Assembly (NCBI RefSeq): GCF_025421715.1
Contig: NZ_JAOEFC010000003.1
Location: 372,001 to 436,000 of the forward strand
Source: Microbacterium festucae
GTDB taxonomy: Bacteria; Actinomycetota; Actinomycetes; Actinomycetales; Microbacteriaceae
Direction of reading: 5' to 3'
Length of the DNA: 64,000 nt
The position numbers were made by a program, and so were the translations under genes. The notes below the pieces were generated by a model. The model did not search any database. It saw only the letters and a list, made by a program, of their open reading frames with translations, and had not been told where the DNA came from. This document shows, in pieces, positions 7,452-16,629 of the stretch (positions within the stretch are counted from its first letter, which is position 1; the number at the start of each line of letters is the position of its first letter).

Positions 7452-8845
7452 ATGCACCAGCGCACCCGACGTGCCCTCGCCGCACTCGTCGTGGTCCCGC
7501 TCCTGGCAGGCACGGCTGCCTGTAGCAGCGGATCGAGCGGGGATCCGGAAGAGGCGGGTGACGAAGAGGTCACCATCTCCATCATGGGCAAGCCCGCTGC
7601 CACCAACACGGCGGCAGTCGAGCTGTTCGAACGGCAGGTCGCCGCCTTCGAAGAGGCGAACCCGAACATCACCATCGAAGCATCGGATGTGCCGTGGGAC
7701 GCGAAGACCTTCGCAACGCGCCTCGCCGGCGGCAGCGCACCCACTCTCCTTCGCGTTCCTCTCACCGAGCCGCCGTCGTTGATAGAGCGCGGCCAGGTCG
7801 CCGACATCTCCGTCGAGGCCAGCGAGCTCGACAGCTTCGCCGACCTCAACCCCCGAGTGATGCAATTCCTCGAGCGCGACGGAGCCGTGTACGGCATCCC
7901 GGAGAAGAGCTACGCGTTCGGACTCGTCTACAACCGAGATCTGTTCGAACAGGCCGGTCTCGATCCCGACAGCCCGCCCGCAACCTGGGATGAGGTGCGC
8001 GAGTACGCCGACCAGATCGCAAAGGCCACGGGGAAGACCGGGTTCGGTGAGATCACCACGAACAACAGCGGCGGGTGGCATCTCACGGGGTACGACTACA
8101 CCTTCGGCGGAAAGATCATCGATCAGGACTCCGACGGCACATGGACCGCGGCCTTCAACGATGACGCGGCCCGCGACGTGCTCGAGCTGTGGAAAGCAAT
8201 GCGATGGGAGGACGATTCGCTCGGCGACAACGTGCTCGGCAAGCAGGAAGATCTCGTCGCGGACTTCACCGCCGGCAATGTGGGGATGTGGGTCTCCGCT
8301 CCGCCGGACGTCTACCCCAACTACATCGCGGCCGGGGGAGACCCGGGAGCATTCGGCGCCGGCCCCATGCCCCAGGGCGGAGGCGACGCGACCCTCGCGG
8401 GGGCGACGGTGCTCATGGTGAACGCTCAGGCCAGCGACGCGGAGAGAGCGGCGGCGGTCAAGTGGATCGACTGGCGTGCACTGCGCCCCAACTACGACCT
8501 GGAGGTCGCCGCGGAGACGGCGAAGGCGTCGGCAGCCGACGGGCTCCCCGTAGGTGTTCCCGTCGCCCCCATCTTCAGCGACTCTTCAGCGACGAAGCAT
8601 ATGCGGCGTATCGCGAAGCGATCGACGAGTACGTCAACTTGCCGGTCGAGAACTTCGCCCCGTACGTCGAGTCGCTCACTGCGTTCGAGTATGTGCCCGA
8701 GCCCGCAGTCGCATCGCAGGAGATCTACGCGGCGCTCGATCCGATCGTGCAGGCGATCCTGACCGATCCCAACGCCGACGTCGACACCCTCCTCACCGAC
8801 GCCGAGGCTCGGGTGAACGCCATTCTGGCTCAGTACGCGTCATGA
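7452..8845 (+). pseudogene. ABC sugar transporter substrate-binding lipoprotein, frameshifted by 11-bp duplication
   Basis: The first 377 codons encode a lipoprotein (signal peptide with Cys24 in GTAACSSG) of the extracellular solute-binding family 1 type, with TISIMGKPAATN, YGIPEKSYAFGLVYNRDLF and PATWDEVREYA. At 8572-8593 the 11-mer TCTTCAGCGAC is present twice in tandem; the frame then shifts and stops at 8762 after about 59 Arg/Ser-rich residues. The proper C-terminus (FSDEAYAAYREAIDEYVN to NAILAQYAS) continues in the +1 frame to the stop at 8845, which overlaps the permease ATG. Removing one 11-mer restores a 460-residue protein. As it stands the C-terminal lobe is lost, so binding is probably impaired. 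It could be a real mutation, a mixed population or an assembly error. Confidence 0.85.
8572..8593. repeat. perfect 11-bp tandem duplication inside the binding-protein gene
   Basis: TCTTCAGCGAC occurs at 8572-8582 and again at 8583-8593. Eleven is not a multiple of three, so the second copy shifts the frame. Deleting either copy gives the uninterrupted reading PIFSDEAYAAY, which proves this is the lesion. Confidence 0.95.
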
Positions 8846-9798
8846 CGATCACCTCCGAACGCCTGAGCGGTACGGTCGCCGACCGTGCCGCTCAGGCGGT
8901 GGCGGCCCCGCCTCGTCGGCGCAACTCGCAGCGTCACCGCGCCGCGCTCGCCGCCCTGCTCTTCCTCATCCCTGCGCTTCTGACCTTCGGCTACTTCGCC
9001 TGGTGGCCGATTCTTCAAAGCGCTGTTCTCGCCTTCCAGCAGACCAATCTCGTCGACCCGCCGGAGTGGGTGGGGCTCCGCAACTTCGAGCTCCTCTTCG
9101 CCGACCCTCTGCTGCCCAGAGCCGCACTGAACACCCTCTGGTTCACCGTTCTTTCGCTCGCGATCGGCTTGCCGGTACCCCTGCTGTGCGCTGTGCTCAT
9201 GTCGGAGCTTCGCCGGGGTGGGGCGATCGCCCGCCTGCTCGCGTACCTGCCCGTCGTCGTGCCGCCGGTGGTCGCCGTGCTGCTCTGGAAGGTCTTCTTC
9301 AGCCCCGGCGAGTCGGGAGTCGTCAACGCCCTGCTCGCACTGGTGGGCATCGGACCGTTCCCGTGGCTGCAGTCGCCAGAGCTCGCCATGCCGAGTCTGG
9401 TGATCGTCGCCACATGGTCCGGCGCGGGTACCGCGGTCCTCATCTACCTCGCGGCGCTCGCGGGGGTGAGTCCCGAGCTCTATGAAGCCGCGGAGCTGGA
9501 CGGCGCCTCGGTCTGGCAGCGCGTGCGATACATCACGTTGCCGCAGATGCGCGGGATCATCCTGGTGCTGCTCCTCCTGCAGATCATCGGGGCGATTCAG
9601 GTGTTCACCGAGCCCTATGTGATGACCGATGGCGGTCCTGCGAACGCGACCGTCACGATCCTGCTCATGGTCTATCGCTATGCGTTCCTGTTCGGCAATT
9701 ACGGCATCGCGACGGCACTCAGCGTGCTTCTCGCCGTCGTGCTCATCATCGTGTCGGCGGTCTACCTCCGGTTGACCAGATCCTGGAGCTCCCGATGA
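8842..9798 (+). CDS. carbohydrate ABC transporter permease (MalF type)
   Basis: A 318-residue inner-membrane protein with a positively charged N-terminus, six hydrophobic segments and the permease EAA loop EAAELDGASVWQRVRYITLPQM (about 215-236) that contacts the ATPase. It belongs to the CUT1 family for oligosaccharide uptake. The ATG at 8842 overlaps the binding-protein stop (ATGA), and the stop overlaps the next permease in the same way, so the genes are translationally coupled. Frameshift of the upstream gene ends its translation at 8762, 80 bp short of this start, so coupling is probably weakened. Confidence 0.93.
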   Translation: MTITSERLSGTVADRAAQAVAAPPRRRNSQRHRAALAALLFLIPALLTFGYFAWWPILQSAVLAFQQTNLVDPPEWVGLRNFELLFADPLLPRAALNTLWFTVLSLAIGLPVPLLCAVLMSELRRGGAIARLLAYLPVVVPPVVAVLLWKVFFSPGESGVVNALLALVGIGPFPWLQSPELAMPSLVIVATWSGAGTAVLIYLAALAGVSPELYEAAELDGASVWQRVRYITLPQMRGIILVLLLLQIIGAIQVFTEPYVMTDGGPANATVTILLMVYRYAFLFGNYGIATALSVLLAVVLIIVSAVYLRLTRSWSSR

Positions 9799-10718
9799 GC
9801 GTCACCTCAGCCTCCCCGCGCGAACGACGCCGTGAGCCCCGCAGCCGCGAACGCGGCCTGCTGTCGTCTTTTGACTGGCGTCGGCCGCGCATCTTCGTGG
9901 GCTGGCGCGCCATGCATGTCGTTCTGTTCGGCGGCCTCATCGCATTCGGCGCCATCCCCATCGTCTGGATGCTGCGCGCCGCGATCTCGACGACCACCGA
10001 CCTCGTGCAGCACCCGCTCAGTCTCGTCCCCGAACCCGCGCGCTGGGAGAACATCCCCACCGCGTGGAACCTCCTCGACATCGGTCACTACCTCATGAAC
10101 ACCGTCGTCCTGGTCGGAGGGTCGTGGGCGGTGCAGCTGCTGGTGTCCGCCACGGCCGGCTACGCGTTGGCCGTCATCCGTCCGTGGTACGGGAAGTATG
10201 TCTACGGCGCGTTCCTCGTGACGCTCTTCGTGCCCGCGACCGTGACGCTCATTGCCCTGTACCTCACGGTGCTGGACATGCCGCTGCTCGGGATCGGGCT
10301 GACCGACACACCCTGGGCGGTATGGCTCCCCGCCGGAGCGAACGCTTTCACCATCCTTCTGGTCAAGCAGTTCTTCGAGGAGATTCCACGCGACCTCTTC
10401 GAGGCGGCCCAGCTCGACGGCGCTGGATGGTGGACGATCTTCTGGCGCATCGTGCTTCCCATGTCCCGGCCCGTCCTCGCTGTCGTCTCGCTCCTGGCGA
10501 TCATGAGCGCGTGGAAGGAGTTCCTGTGGCCGTTGATCGTGCTCACAGACCCCACCACGCAGCCGCTGGCCGTCGCGCTGCCGCGTCTCGCGCAAGCGAC
10601 CGACCCCGCCTTCCTCATCGCCGGGATGCTCATCGCGAGCATCCCGCCCATCCTCATCTTCCTGATCTTCCAGCGCTCCATCGTGCGCGGAGTCGGATTC
10701 TCCGGCCTCAAGGGCTGA
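9795..10718 (+). CDS. carbohydrate ABC transporter permease (MalG type)
   Basis: A 307-residue partner of the preceding permease. It has a basic N-terminus (residues 1-35), six membrane helices and the EAA loop FEAAQLDGAGWWTIFWRIVLP near residues 200-220, ending with the usual GVGFSGLKG tail of MalG-type proteins. It starts inside the previous stop (ATGA at 9795). No ATP-binding subunit follows; the next gene is a GH3 enzyme. Confidence 0.93.
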   Translation: MSVTSASPRERRREPRSRERGLLSSFDWRRPRIFVGWRAMHVVLFGGLIAFGAIPIVWMLRAAISTTTDLVQHPLSLVPEPARWENIPTAWNLLDIGHYLMNTVVLVGGSWAVQLLVSATAGYALAVIRPWYGKYVYGAFLVTLFVPATVTLIALYLTVLDMPLLGIGLTDTPWAVWLPAGANAFTILLVKQFFEEIPRDLFEAAQLDGAGWWTIFWRIVLPMSRPVLAVVSLLAIMSAWKEFLWPLIVLTDPTTQPLAVALPRLAQATDPAFLIAGMLIASIPPILIFLIFQRSIVRGVGFSGLKG

Positions 10719-10746
10719 CTCCCGAACCGAAAGGACCAGCGTCACC

Positions 10747-12636
10747 ATGCCCGCAAAGCTCACCGGCGACGTATCCGCCGCACATCTCACCTGGCGGGAT
10801 CTCAACGGCAACGGACGCCTCGACCCCTACGAGGACCCGCGCCTGACTGCCGCCGAGCGCACGGCCGATCTGCTCGCGCGTCTGAGCCTCGAAGAGAAGG
10901 TGGGGCTCATGTTCCACACCGTGATCGAGGCCGGGCCCGAGGGGACCCTTCTCGAGGAGCCCGGCCTGCTGAGTAAGTCGCCGACGAGCACGGTCGTGCT
11001 CGACAAGCGCATGAACCACTTCAACATCCATGCGCTCGGGCGGGCTCGAGACGCGGCGCGCTGGGCCAACGCCCTTCAGCACCTCGCCGCTCGCACGCCG
11101 CACGGGATACCCGTCACCATCAGCACAGACCCTCGGCACGGCTTCTTCGAGAACGAGGGGGCATCCTTCGCGGCGGGGTCGTTCTCACAATGGCCCGAGC
11201 CGCTCGGGCTGGCCGCGATCGATGACGACGACATTCGCGAGTTCGCCGAGATCGCGCGCCGGGAGTATCTGGCGGTGGGAATCCGGATGGCCCTGCATCC
11301 CCAGGTCGATCTCGCGACCGAGCCGCGCTGGGGCCGACAGTTACACACCTTCGGCTCCGATCCGAACCGCACGTGCCGTGCGCTCGCCGCGTACATCGAC
11401 GGCTTCCAGGGATTCGATCTCACGCCCCACTCGGTCGCCTGCGTGACCAAGCACTTTCCGGGCGCGGGACCGCAGCAGGACGGCGAGGACGCCCATTTCC
11501 CCTACGGTCGTGAGCAGGTGTACCCCGGTGGGGCCTTCGACATCCACCTCGAGCCGTTCCGCACCGCGATCGCGGCCGGCACCGCGGGAATGATGCCCTA
11601 CTACGGCATGCCGGTCGGACTCGAACGCGACGGCGTTCCGATCGAGGCGGTGGGATTCGGCTACAACCGTCAGATCATCACCGGACTGCTCCGCGAAGAA
11701 CTCGGGTTCGACGGGATCGTGGTCACGGACTGGGAACTCGTCAACGACAACGTCGCGCAAGGGCAGGTGCTTCCGGCGAAAGCATGGGGTGTCGAGCACC
11801 TCGACCCCGCCGAGCGCCTTCTCGCCCTGCTGGGCGCCGGGTGCGATCAGTTCGGCGGTGAGGAGTGCGTCGACCTGCTCATCGACCTGGTGCGCGTCGG
11901 CCGCGTCAGTGAGGAGCGAATCGACGAGTCTGCGCGGCGCCTCCTCGAGCTGAAGTTCCGACTCGGTCTGTTCGACGACCCCTTCGTCGACGAAGATGCC
12001 GCCGAGGCGATCGTGGGCCGGCCCGACCATCGTGCGGCGGGACTTCGAGCCCAGGCGGCTGCGGTGACGGTGCTGCGCGTGACCGATTCGGGCGACCTCC
12101 CGCTGCTCCCGCTGGTCGCGCGCTCCGACCGACGCGTCTACGTCGAAGGGATCGATCCCGCCCAGGCCCGCGCGCTCGGTGTGATCGTCGACCGACCCGA
12201 AGACGCAGACCTCGCCGTCGTCCGCATCGCCGCGCCGTTCGAACCGCGCGATGACCTGCTGTTCGAGTCGCGGTTCCATCAGGGGTCCCTCGATTTCCGC
12301 CCCGGGCTCGTGGCACGCCTGGCGCGCATCAGCGCGGTCACCCCCCTCGTGCTCGACGTCGCCCTGGATCGACCGGCGATCCTCACGCCCCTCGTGCCGT
12401 TGGCGAGCGTGCTCGTGGCCACATTCGGGGCGAGCGATGCCGCACTGATCGCAGCGCTCACCGGCGCCGTCGAGCCGCGTGGTCGCCTGCCGTTCGAGAT
12501 CCCTCGTTCTATGCATGCCGTGCGCCAGTCCCAGGAGGACGTCCCCAACGACACGGTCGACCCGCTCTACCCCGTCGGCTTCTCGCGCGCGGCGGCGGGC
12601 GTGCCCGCCCACCCGGCCGTCGTCACGCCCCGATGA
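10747..12636 (+). CDS. glycoside hydrolase family 3 (beta-glucosidase-like)
   Basis: A 629-residue enzyme with the GH3 TIM-barrel motifs IPVTISTDPRHG (about 121-132), CVTKHFPGAG (232-241) and the nucleophile motif GFDGIVVTDWE with Asp328. The second alpha/beta domain follows (about 430-610). No signal peptide is seen, so it acts in the cytoplasm on imported oligosaccharides. Family members remove terminal beta-linked glucose, xylose, N-acetylglucosamine or similar; specificity is not decided here. The ATG at 10747 is 28 bp after the permease stop with an AAAGGA ribosome binding site. Its stop overlaps the alpha-mannosidase start. Confidence 0.9.
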   Translation: MPAKLTGDVSAAHLTWRDLNGNGRLDPYEDPRLTAAERTADLLARLSLEEKVGLMFHTVIEAGPEGTLLEEPGLLSKSPTSTVVLDKRMNHFNIHALGRARDAARWANALQHLAARTPHGIPVTISTDPRHGFFENEGASFAAGSFSQWPEPLGLAAIDDDDIREFAEIARREYLAVGIRMALHPQVDLATEPRWGRQLHTFGSDPNRTCRALAAYIDGFQGFDLTPHSVACVTKHFPGAGPQQDGEDAHFPYGREQVYPGGAFDIHLEPFRTAIAAGTAGMMPYYGMPVGLERDGVPIEAVGFGYNRQIITGLLREELGFDGIVVTDWELVNDNVAQGQVLPAKAWGVEHLDPAERLLALLGAGCDQFGGEECVDLLIDLVRVGRVSEERIDESARRLLELKFRLGLFDDPFVDEDAAEAIVGRPDHRAAGLRAQAAAVTVLRVTDSGDLPLLPLVARSDRRVYVEGIDPAQARALGVIVDRPEDADLAVVRIAAPFEPRDDLLFESRFHQGSLDFRPGLVARLARISAVTPLVLDVALDRPAILTPLVPLASVLVATFGASDAALIAALTGAVEPRGRLPFEIPRSMHAVRQSQEDVPNDTVDPLYPVGFSRAAAGVPAHPAVVTPR

Positions 12637-15600
12637 ATCGAGGCATCGTGCACTCCGATCCCCGCCGCGTCCGCGACCGGCTCACCCGTTTCGTCGAGGA
12701 GAGTCTGCGCGGCGCGGTGCACACCCGCGTCGCCCCGCTGACCATCACCGGCTGGGAGGTGCCCGGCGAGCCCGTGCCGTTCGCAGAAGCGCAGCGGCAG
12801 GCCTTCCAGCCGTTCGCCGTCGGCACGTGGTGGGGCACACCGTGGAGCACGCACTGGTTGCGCATCGAAGGCGCGATTCCGAAGGACTGGGTGCGCGACG
12901 AACGGCACCACGCGGAGGTGGCGATCGACCTCGGCTTCAACGGGCTCGCCCCCGGCTTCCAGGCCGAAGCGTTGGCCTTCCGGCCCGACGGAACGATCGT
13001 CAAGGGAGTCTCGCCCCGCAACTCGCACCTTCCGGTCGCCGCCGACGGCGTCGTCGACTTCTACCTCGAACTCGCCGCGAACCCGACCATCCCGCCCGAG
13101 TCGCATTGGGTCACCACCGGGCTCGGCGACAAGACAACCGCAGGTTCTCGCGCCTCGTACCGCCTGGAGCGACTCGAACTCGCGCTCGTCGATCGACAGG
13201 CCTGGGAGCTGCTGCAGGACATCGAGATCGTCCGCGGCCTCGCCGACAACCTGCCCGCAGACCTTCCCCGCGCTGCGCAGCTGTGGGCGGCGCTCGACGC
13301 CATGCTCGACACCGTCGATCCGGATGCCGTCGGTGCGACGGCATCCGCGGCGAGGGCGGCGCTCGCGCCTGCGCTCGCCGCGCCTTCCGTGCGGAGCGCA
13401 CACACCTTGATGGCCACCGGGCACGCCCACATCGACTCCGCCTGGCTGTGGCCGGTGCGCGAGACCGTGCGCAAGTGCGCGCGCACGTTCTCCAACGTCG
13501 TCGCCCTCATGGACGAGCACCCGGACTTCCGATTCGCCTGCTCGTCTGCGCAGCAGCTCGCGTGGGTCAAGGAGAGCTACCCCGATCTGTTCGCCAGAAT
13601 CCGCGAGAAGGTGGCGACCGGCCAGTTCGTGCCGGTGGGCGGGCAGTGGGTCGAGCCTGACACGAACATGCCCGGCGGTGAATCGACCGTGCGGCAGCTC
13701 GTCTACGGCAAGCGGTTCTTCCTCGAGGAGTTCGGTGTCGAGACCACCGAGGTCTGGCTCCCCGACACGTTCGGCTACACGGCGTCCTTGCCGCAGATCA
13801 TCCGGCTGTCGGGATCGGACTGGTTCATGACGCAGAAGATCTCCTGGAACCAGACCAACGCGATGCCGCATCACACCTTCTGGTGGGAGGGCATCGACGG
13901 CACCCGCATCTTCACCCACTTCCCGCCGATCGAGACGTACAACGCCGAACTCTCGCCCACCGAGCTCGCTCACGCCCAGCGGACGTATCGCGATCACGGG
14001 GCCGGGTCCGTGTCGCTCGCCCCGTTCGGCTGGGGGGATGGCGGCGGGGGTCCGACGCGCGAGATGGTCGCGGCGGCGCGTCGCCAGGCCGATCTCGACG
14101 GCTCACCGCGCGTGCACCTGGGCACACCACGTGAGTTCTACGAAACGGCGCGGGCCGAGCGTGACGACCTGCCGGTGTGGTCGGGGGAGATGTACCTCGA
14201 ACTGCACCGAGGAACCCTCACGAGTCAGTTGCGCACCAAACAGGGCAATCGCCGAGTCGAGCGCCTTCTGCGCGAAGCCGAGCTCTGGTCGACCACGGCA
14301 GCGCTCATACGCGGCCGCGAGTACCCGTACGACGAGCTCGCGCAGATCTGGCGCAGGACGCTCCTCCTGCAGTTCCATGACATCCTTCCTGGCAGCTCGA
14401 TCTCGTGGGTGCATCGCGAGGCGGAAGCCGATCACCGGCGCCTGGCAGGCGAACTGGAACGGATCGTGGACGACGCGGTGCGCGCCCTGACGGGAGAGGG
14501 CACGCGGCGCCTCATCGCCAACTCCGCCCCCATCGCATTCGCGGAGACGGCCGCGGGAGCCATCGTGGCAGCGCCGGCAGAGCCGGCGACGTCGACGACG
14601 ATGCGGCGCGCAACCCCCGGCGACGAAGCAACGGGGGGATGGGTTCTCGACAACGGGCGCCTGCGGGTCGTGGTCGATGCCGATGGACTTCTGCGGTCGG
14701 TGCGCGATCAGTCCGGACGCGACGCGATCGCTCCGGGAGAGCGCGGTGCGCTGCTGCGGCTTCACCGGGATGTGCCCGACAAGTGGGACGCGTGGGACAT
14801 CGACCGGCACTATCGACGCGTGGCTGTCGACCTCGACGCGGCGGAGCAGGTCTCGTCGTCCATCCGCGACGGCGTCGCGGTCATCGAGGCCACACGGCGC
14901 GTCGGCCGATCCGTGATCACCCAGACGGTGGCACTCGGCCCGGGGCGGGATGCAGTCGACATCACCCTCGATGTCGACTGGCGCGAACGACACAAGCTCC
15001 TCAGGCTGTCGTTCCCGTTGGACGTGCACGCCGACCGTTCGACGTCCGAGATCCAGTTCGGTCATGTCGACCGGCCGACGCACGCGAACACCTCCTGGGA
15101 CGAAGCGCGATTCGAGTTCGTGGCGCATCGATGGATTCGAGTGGCGGAAGACGGCTACGGGGTCGCTATCGCGAACGACTCGACCTTCGGCCATTCCGTC
15201 ACCCGTGACACCCGTCCCGACGGGGGGACCACGACGTGGGTCGGGTTGTCGGTGCTGCGCGCCCCGACGTTCCCAGATCCGGAATCGGATCAGGGGCGGC
15301 ATCTTCTCCGCTTCGCTCTCCGGCCGGCCGCGTCTGCTGCGGACGCAGCCGCAGAGGGCTACCTGCTCGATCGGTCCCTGCGCGATGTCGCCGGGGGCGA
15401 GGAGGTCGCGCCGGTGGTCTGCTCGAGCGAGCCGGATGTGCGCATCGAGGCGGTGAAGCTGGCGGAGGACCGCTCCGGCGACCTGATCGTGCGCGTCTAC
15501 GAATCCAGCGGTGGGCGCCGGTCGACAGTGGTTGCGACCGGCGTCAAGGTCGAGGCGGTGCAGATCGTGGACCTGCTCGAGCGCCCGCTCCGCGACGCTC

Positions 15601-15704
15601 CCGTGCTCGACGGCGCGCCGAGTCGCCTCACACTCCACCTGCGGCCGTTCCAGATCATCACCCTGCGCTACAGGAGGGCGCGCATCGATCAGGTCGGGCG
15701 GTAG
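12633..15704 (+). CDS. alpha-mannosidase, glycoside hydrolase family 38
   Basis: A 1023-residue cytoplasmic enzyme. An N-terminal beta-rich domain (1-250) precedes the GH38 catalytic domain, which shows the zinc motif ATGHAHIDSAWLWP (His264, His266, Asp268), the nucleophile Asp378 in WLPDTFGYTASLPQI, and the FHDILPGSSI motif with a further zinc His. The C-terminal beta-sandwich occupies about 640-1023. It hydrolyses alpha-mannosidic bonds of imported oligosaccharides. The ATGA overlap with the GH3 gene and the transporter order indicate one operon for a mixed mannose/beta-linked glycan. It overlaps the convergent next gene by 16 bp. Confidence 0.94.
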   Translation: MNRGIVHSDPRRVRDRLTRFVEESLRGAVHTRVAPLTITGWEVPGEPVPFAEAQRQAFQPFAVGTWWGTPWSTHWLRIEGAIPKDWVRDERHHAEVAIDLGFNGLAPGFQAEALAFRPDGTIVKGVSPRNSHLPVAADGVVDFYLELAANPTIPPESHWVTTGLGDKTTAGSRASYRLERLELALVDRQAWELLQDIEIVRGLADNLPADLPRAAQLWAALDAMLDTVDPDAVGATASAARAALAPALAAPSVRSAHTLMATGHAHIDSAWLWPVRETVRKCARTFSNVVALMDEHPDFRFACSSAQQLAWVKESYPDLFARIREKVATGQFVPVGGQWVEPDTNMPGGESTVRQLVYGKRFFLEEFGVETTEVWLPDTFGYTASLPQIIRLSGSDWFMTQKISWNQTNAMPHHTFWWEGIDGTRIFTHFPPIETYNAELSPTELAHAQRTYRDHGAGSVSLAPFGWGDGGGGPTREMVAAARRQADLDGSPRVHLGTPREFYETARAERDDLPVWSGEMYLELHRGTLTSQLRTKQGNRRVERLLREAELWSTTAALIRGREYPYDELAQIWRRTLLLQFHDILPGSSISWVHREAEADHRRLAGELERIVDDAVRALTGEGTRRLIANSAPIAFAETAAGAIVAAPAEPATSTTMRRATPGDEATGGWVLDNGRLRVVVDADGLLRSVRDQSGRDAIAPGERGALLRLHRDVPDKWDAWDIDRHYRRVAVDLDAAEQVSSSIRDGVAVIEATRRVGRSVITQTVALGPGRDAVDITLDVDWRERHKLLRLSFPLDVHADRSTSEIQFGHVDRPTHANTSWDEARFEFVAHRWIRVAEDGYGVAIANDSTFGHSVTRDTRPDGGTTTWVGLSVLRAPTFPDPESDQGRHLLRFALRPAASAADAAAEGYLLDRSLRDVAGGEEVAPVVCSSEPDVRIEAVKLAEDRSGDLIVRVYESSGGRRSTVVATGVKVEAVQIVDLLERPLRDAPVLDGAPSRLTLHLRPFQIITLRYRRARIDQVGR

Positions 15705-16372
15705 ACGTCCACGCTTCCGCTGCGCACCCGCGCCGCGAGCACGAGGGCGATGATCCCCAGACCGAGAGTTCGCGCGAGGAACCCGACCGCGCCGATCAGG
15801 ATGGCGATCTCGGCGTACCCCTGCGCGCCACCGGGACGGGAAGCCGCGAAGAGGAGCTGCGGAACGACTCCGGCGGCGACCGATGCGATCAGCGCCCACA
15901 GCGGCGCTCGATTCCACGGCGCCGGCACGACCCCGGCGCGGGCGATGCGCACACAGGCGAGCAGTGCGGCGGCGAGGGAGACCAGCAGGTTCACGTAGAA
16001 CACCGCGGTCAGCGTGCCCTCGGCCGCGCGGTACGCCTCCAGGCCCGCATCGAAGGTCTCCGCGCCCATGGGGGGAAGAAAAGCCGCCACCACACGCATG
16101 ACGAGTGGCCACACCGCCACCACCACGAGAGCGACCATCCCCAGGGGTTCACGGCGCACGACGCTGGCCGCACGCGACGACCCGATCGCGAAGACGAGCA
16201 CCGACGACGCGAAGAGCGCGTCGAGCACGAGTCCGCTGGCCTGGGCCATGCCGACCACCGAATACTGCAGCATCCCGATGACGCCGCACACCACGAGGCC
16301 GATGCCGCCGATCATCCACGTCGATCGCTGCCGCCTCAGGCGCTGCCCGGAGTCGTCGGTCATACGGCGCAT
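15689..16372 (-). CDS. integral membrane protein, unknown function
   Basis: About 227 residues with some six hydrophobic segments (near 20-40, 47-63, 77-98, 120-142, 155-175 and 188-212) and short charged loops. The basic N-terminus (RMTDDSGQRLRRQRS) is cytoplasmic. No known domain is recognised. It converges with the alpha-mannosidase gene and shares its last 16 bp with it. An alternative start three codons in (16363) is possible. Confidence 0.7.
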   Translation of the reverse strand: MRRMTDDSGQRLRRQRSTWMIGGIGLVVCGVIGMLQYSVVGMAQASGLVLDALFASSVLVFAIGSSRAASVVRREPLGMVALVVVAVWPLVMRVVAAFLPPMGAETFDAGLEAYRAAEGTLTAVFYVNLLVSLAAALLACVRIARAGVVPAPWNRAPLWALIASVAAGVVPQLLFAASRPGGAQGYAEIAILIGAVGFLARTLGLGIIALVLAARVRSGSVDVYRPT

Positions 16373-16497
16373 GCCGGACGCGAGGAGTTCTCGATCATTC
16401 GGGCGGTGTCTTGCGTGATGCCGTTCCGACGTGGTCGCATGCCACGATCGTATCCGGGGCCGACCCGGCTATCCCGGTGCTGACACAGATCCAGAGG

Positions 16498-16570
16498 TGG
16501 GCCCCGTGGGGCTCGAACCCACGACCCGCGGATTAAAAGTCCGATGCTCTACCGACTGAGCTAGAGGCCC
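16498..16570 (-). tRNA. tRNA-Lys (anticodon TTT)
   Basis: A 73-nt cloverleaf on the minus strand: acceptor GGGCCTC pairs with GGGGCCC (one G-U), D arm TAGCTCAGTCGGTAGAGCA, anticodon loop CTTTTAA with TTT, and T arm GTGGGTTCGAGCCCCAC. The discriminator base is A at 16498; CCA is not encoded. The TTT anticodon reads AAA and AAG. Confidence 0.97.
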
Positions 16571-16607
16571 TCGGCATCCAGCCTAATGGCTGAGTGTCGA
16601 GGGCCTC
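16564..16607. repeat. inverted repeat joining tRNA-Lys 5' end and the FAS1 gene tail
   Basis: GAGGCCCTCG (16564-16573), which includes the 5' acceptor bases of the tRNA gene, is repeated inverted as CGAGGGCCTC (16598-16607). Nested inside is the hairpin CAGCC-TAAT-GGCTG (16579-16592). It lies just downstream of the FAS1 stop on the minus strand and could end or process that transcript. Confidence 0.5.
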
Positions 16608-16629
16608 TGTCACGCGAGGGTGCCGCGGA

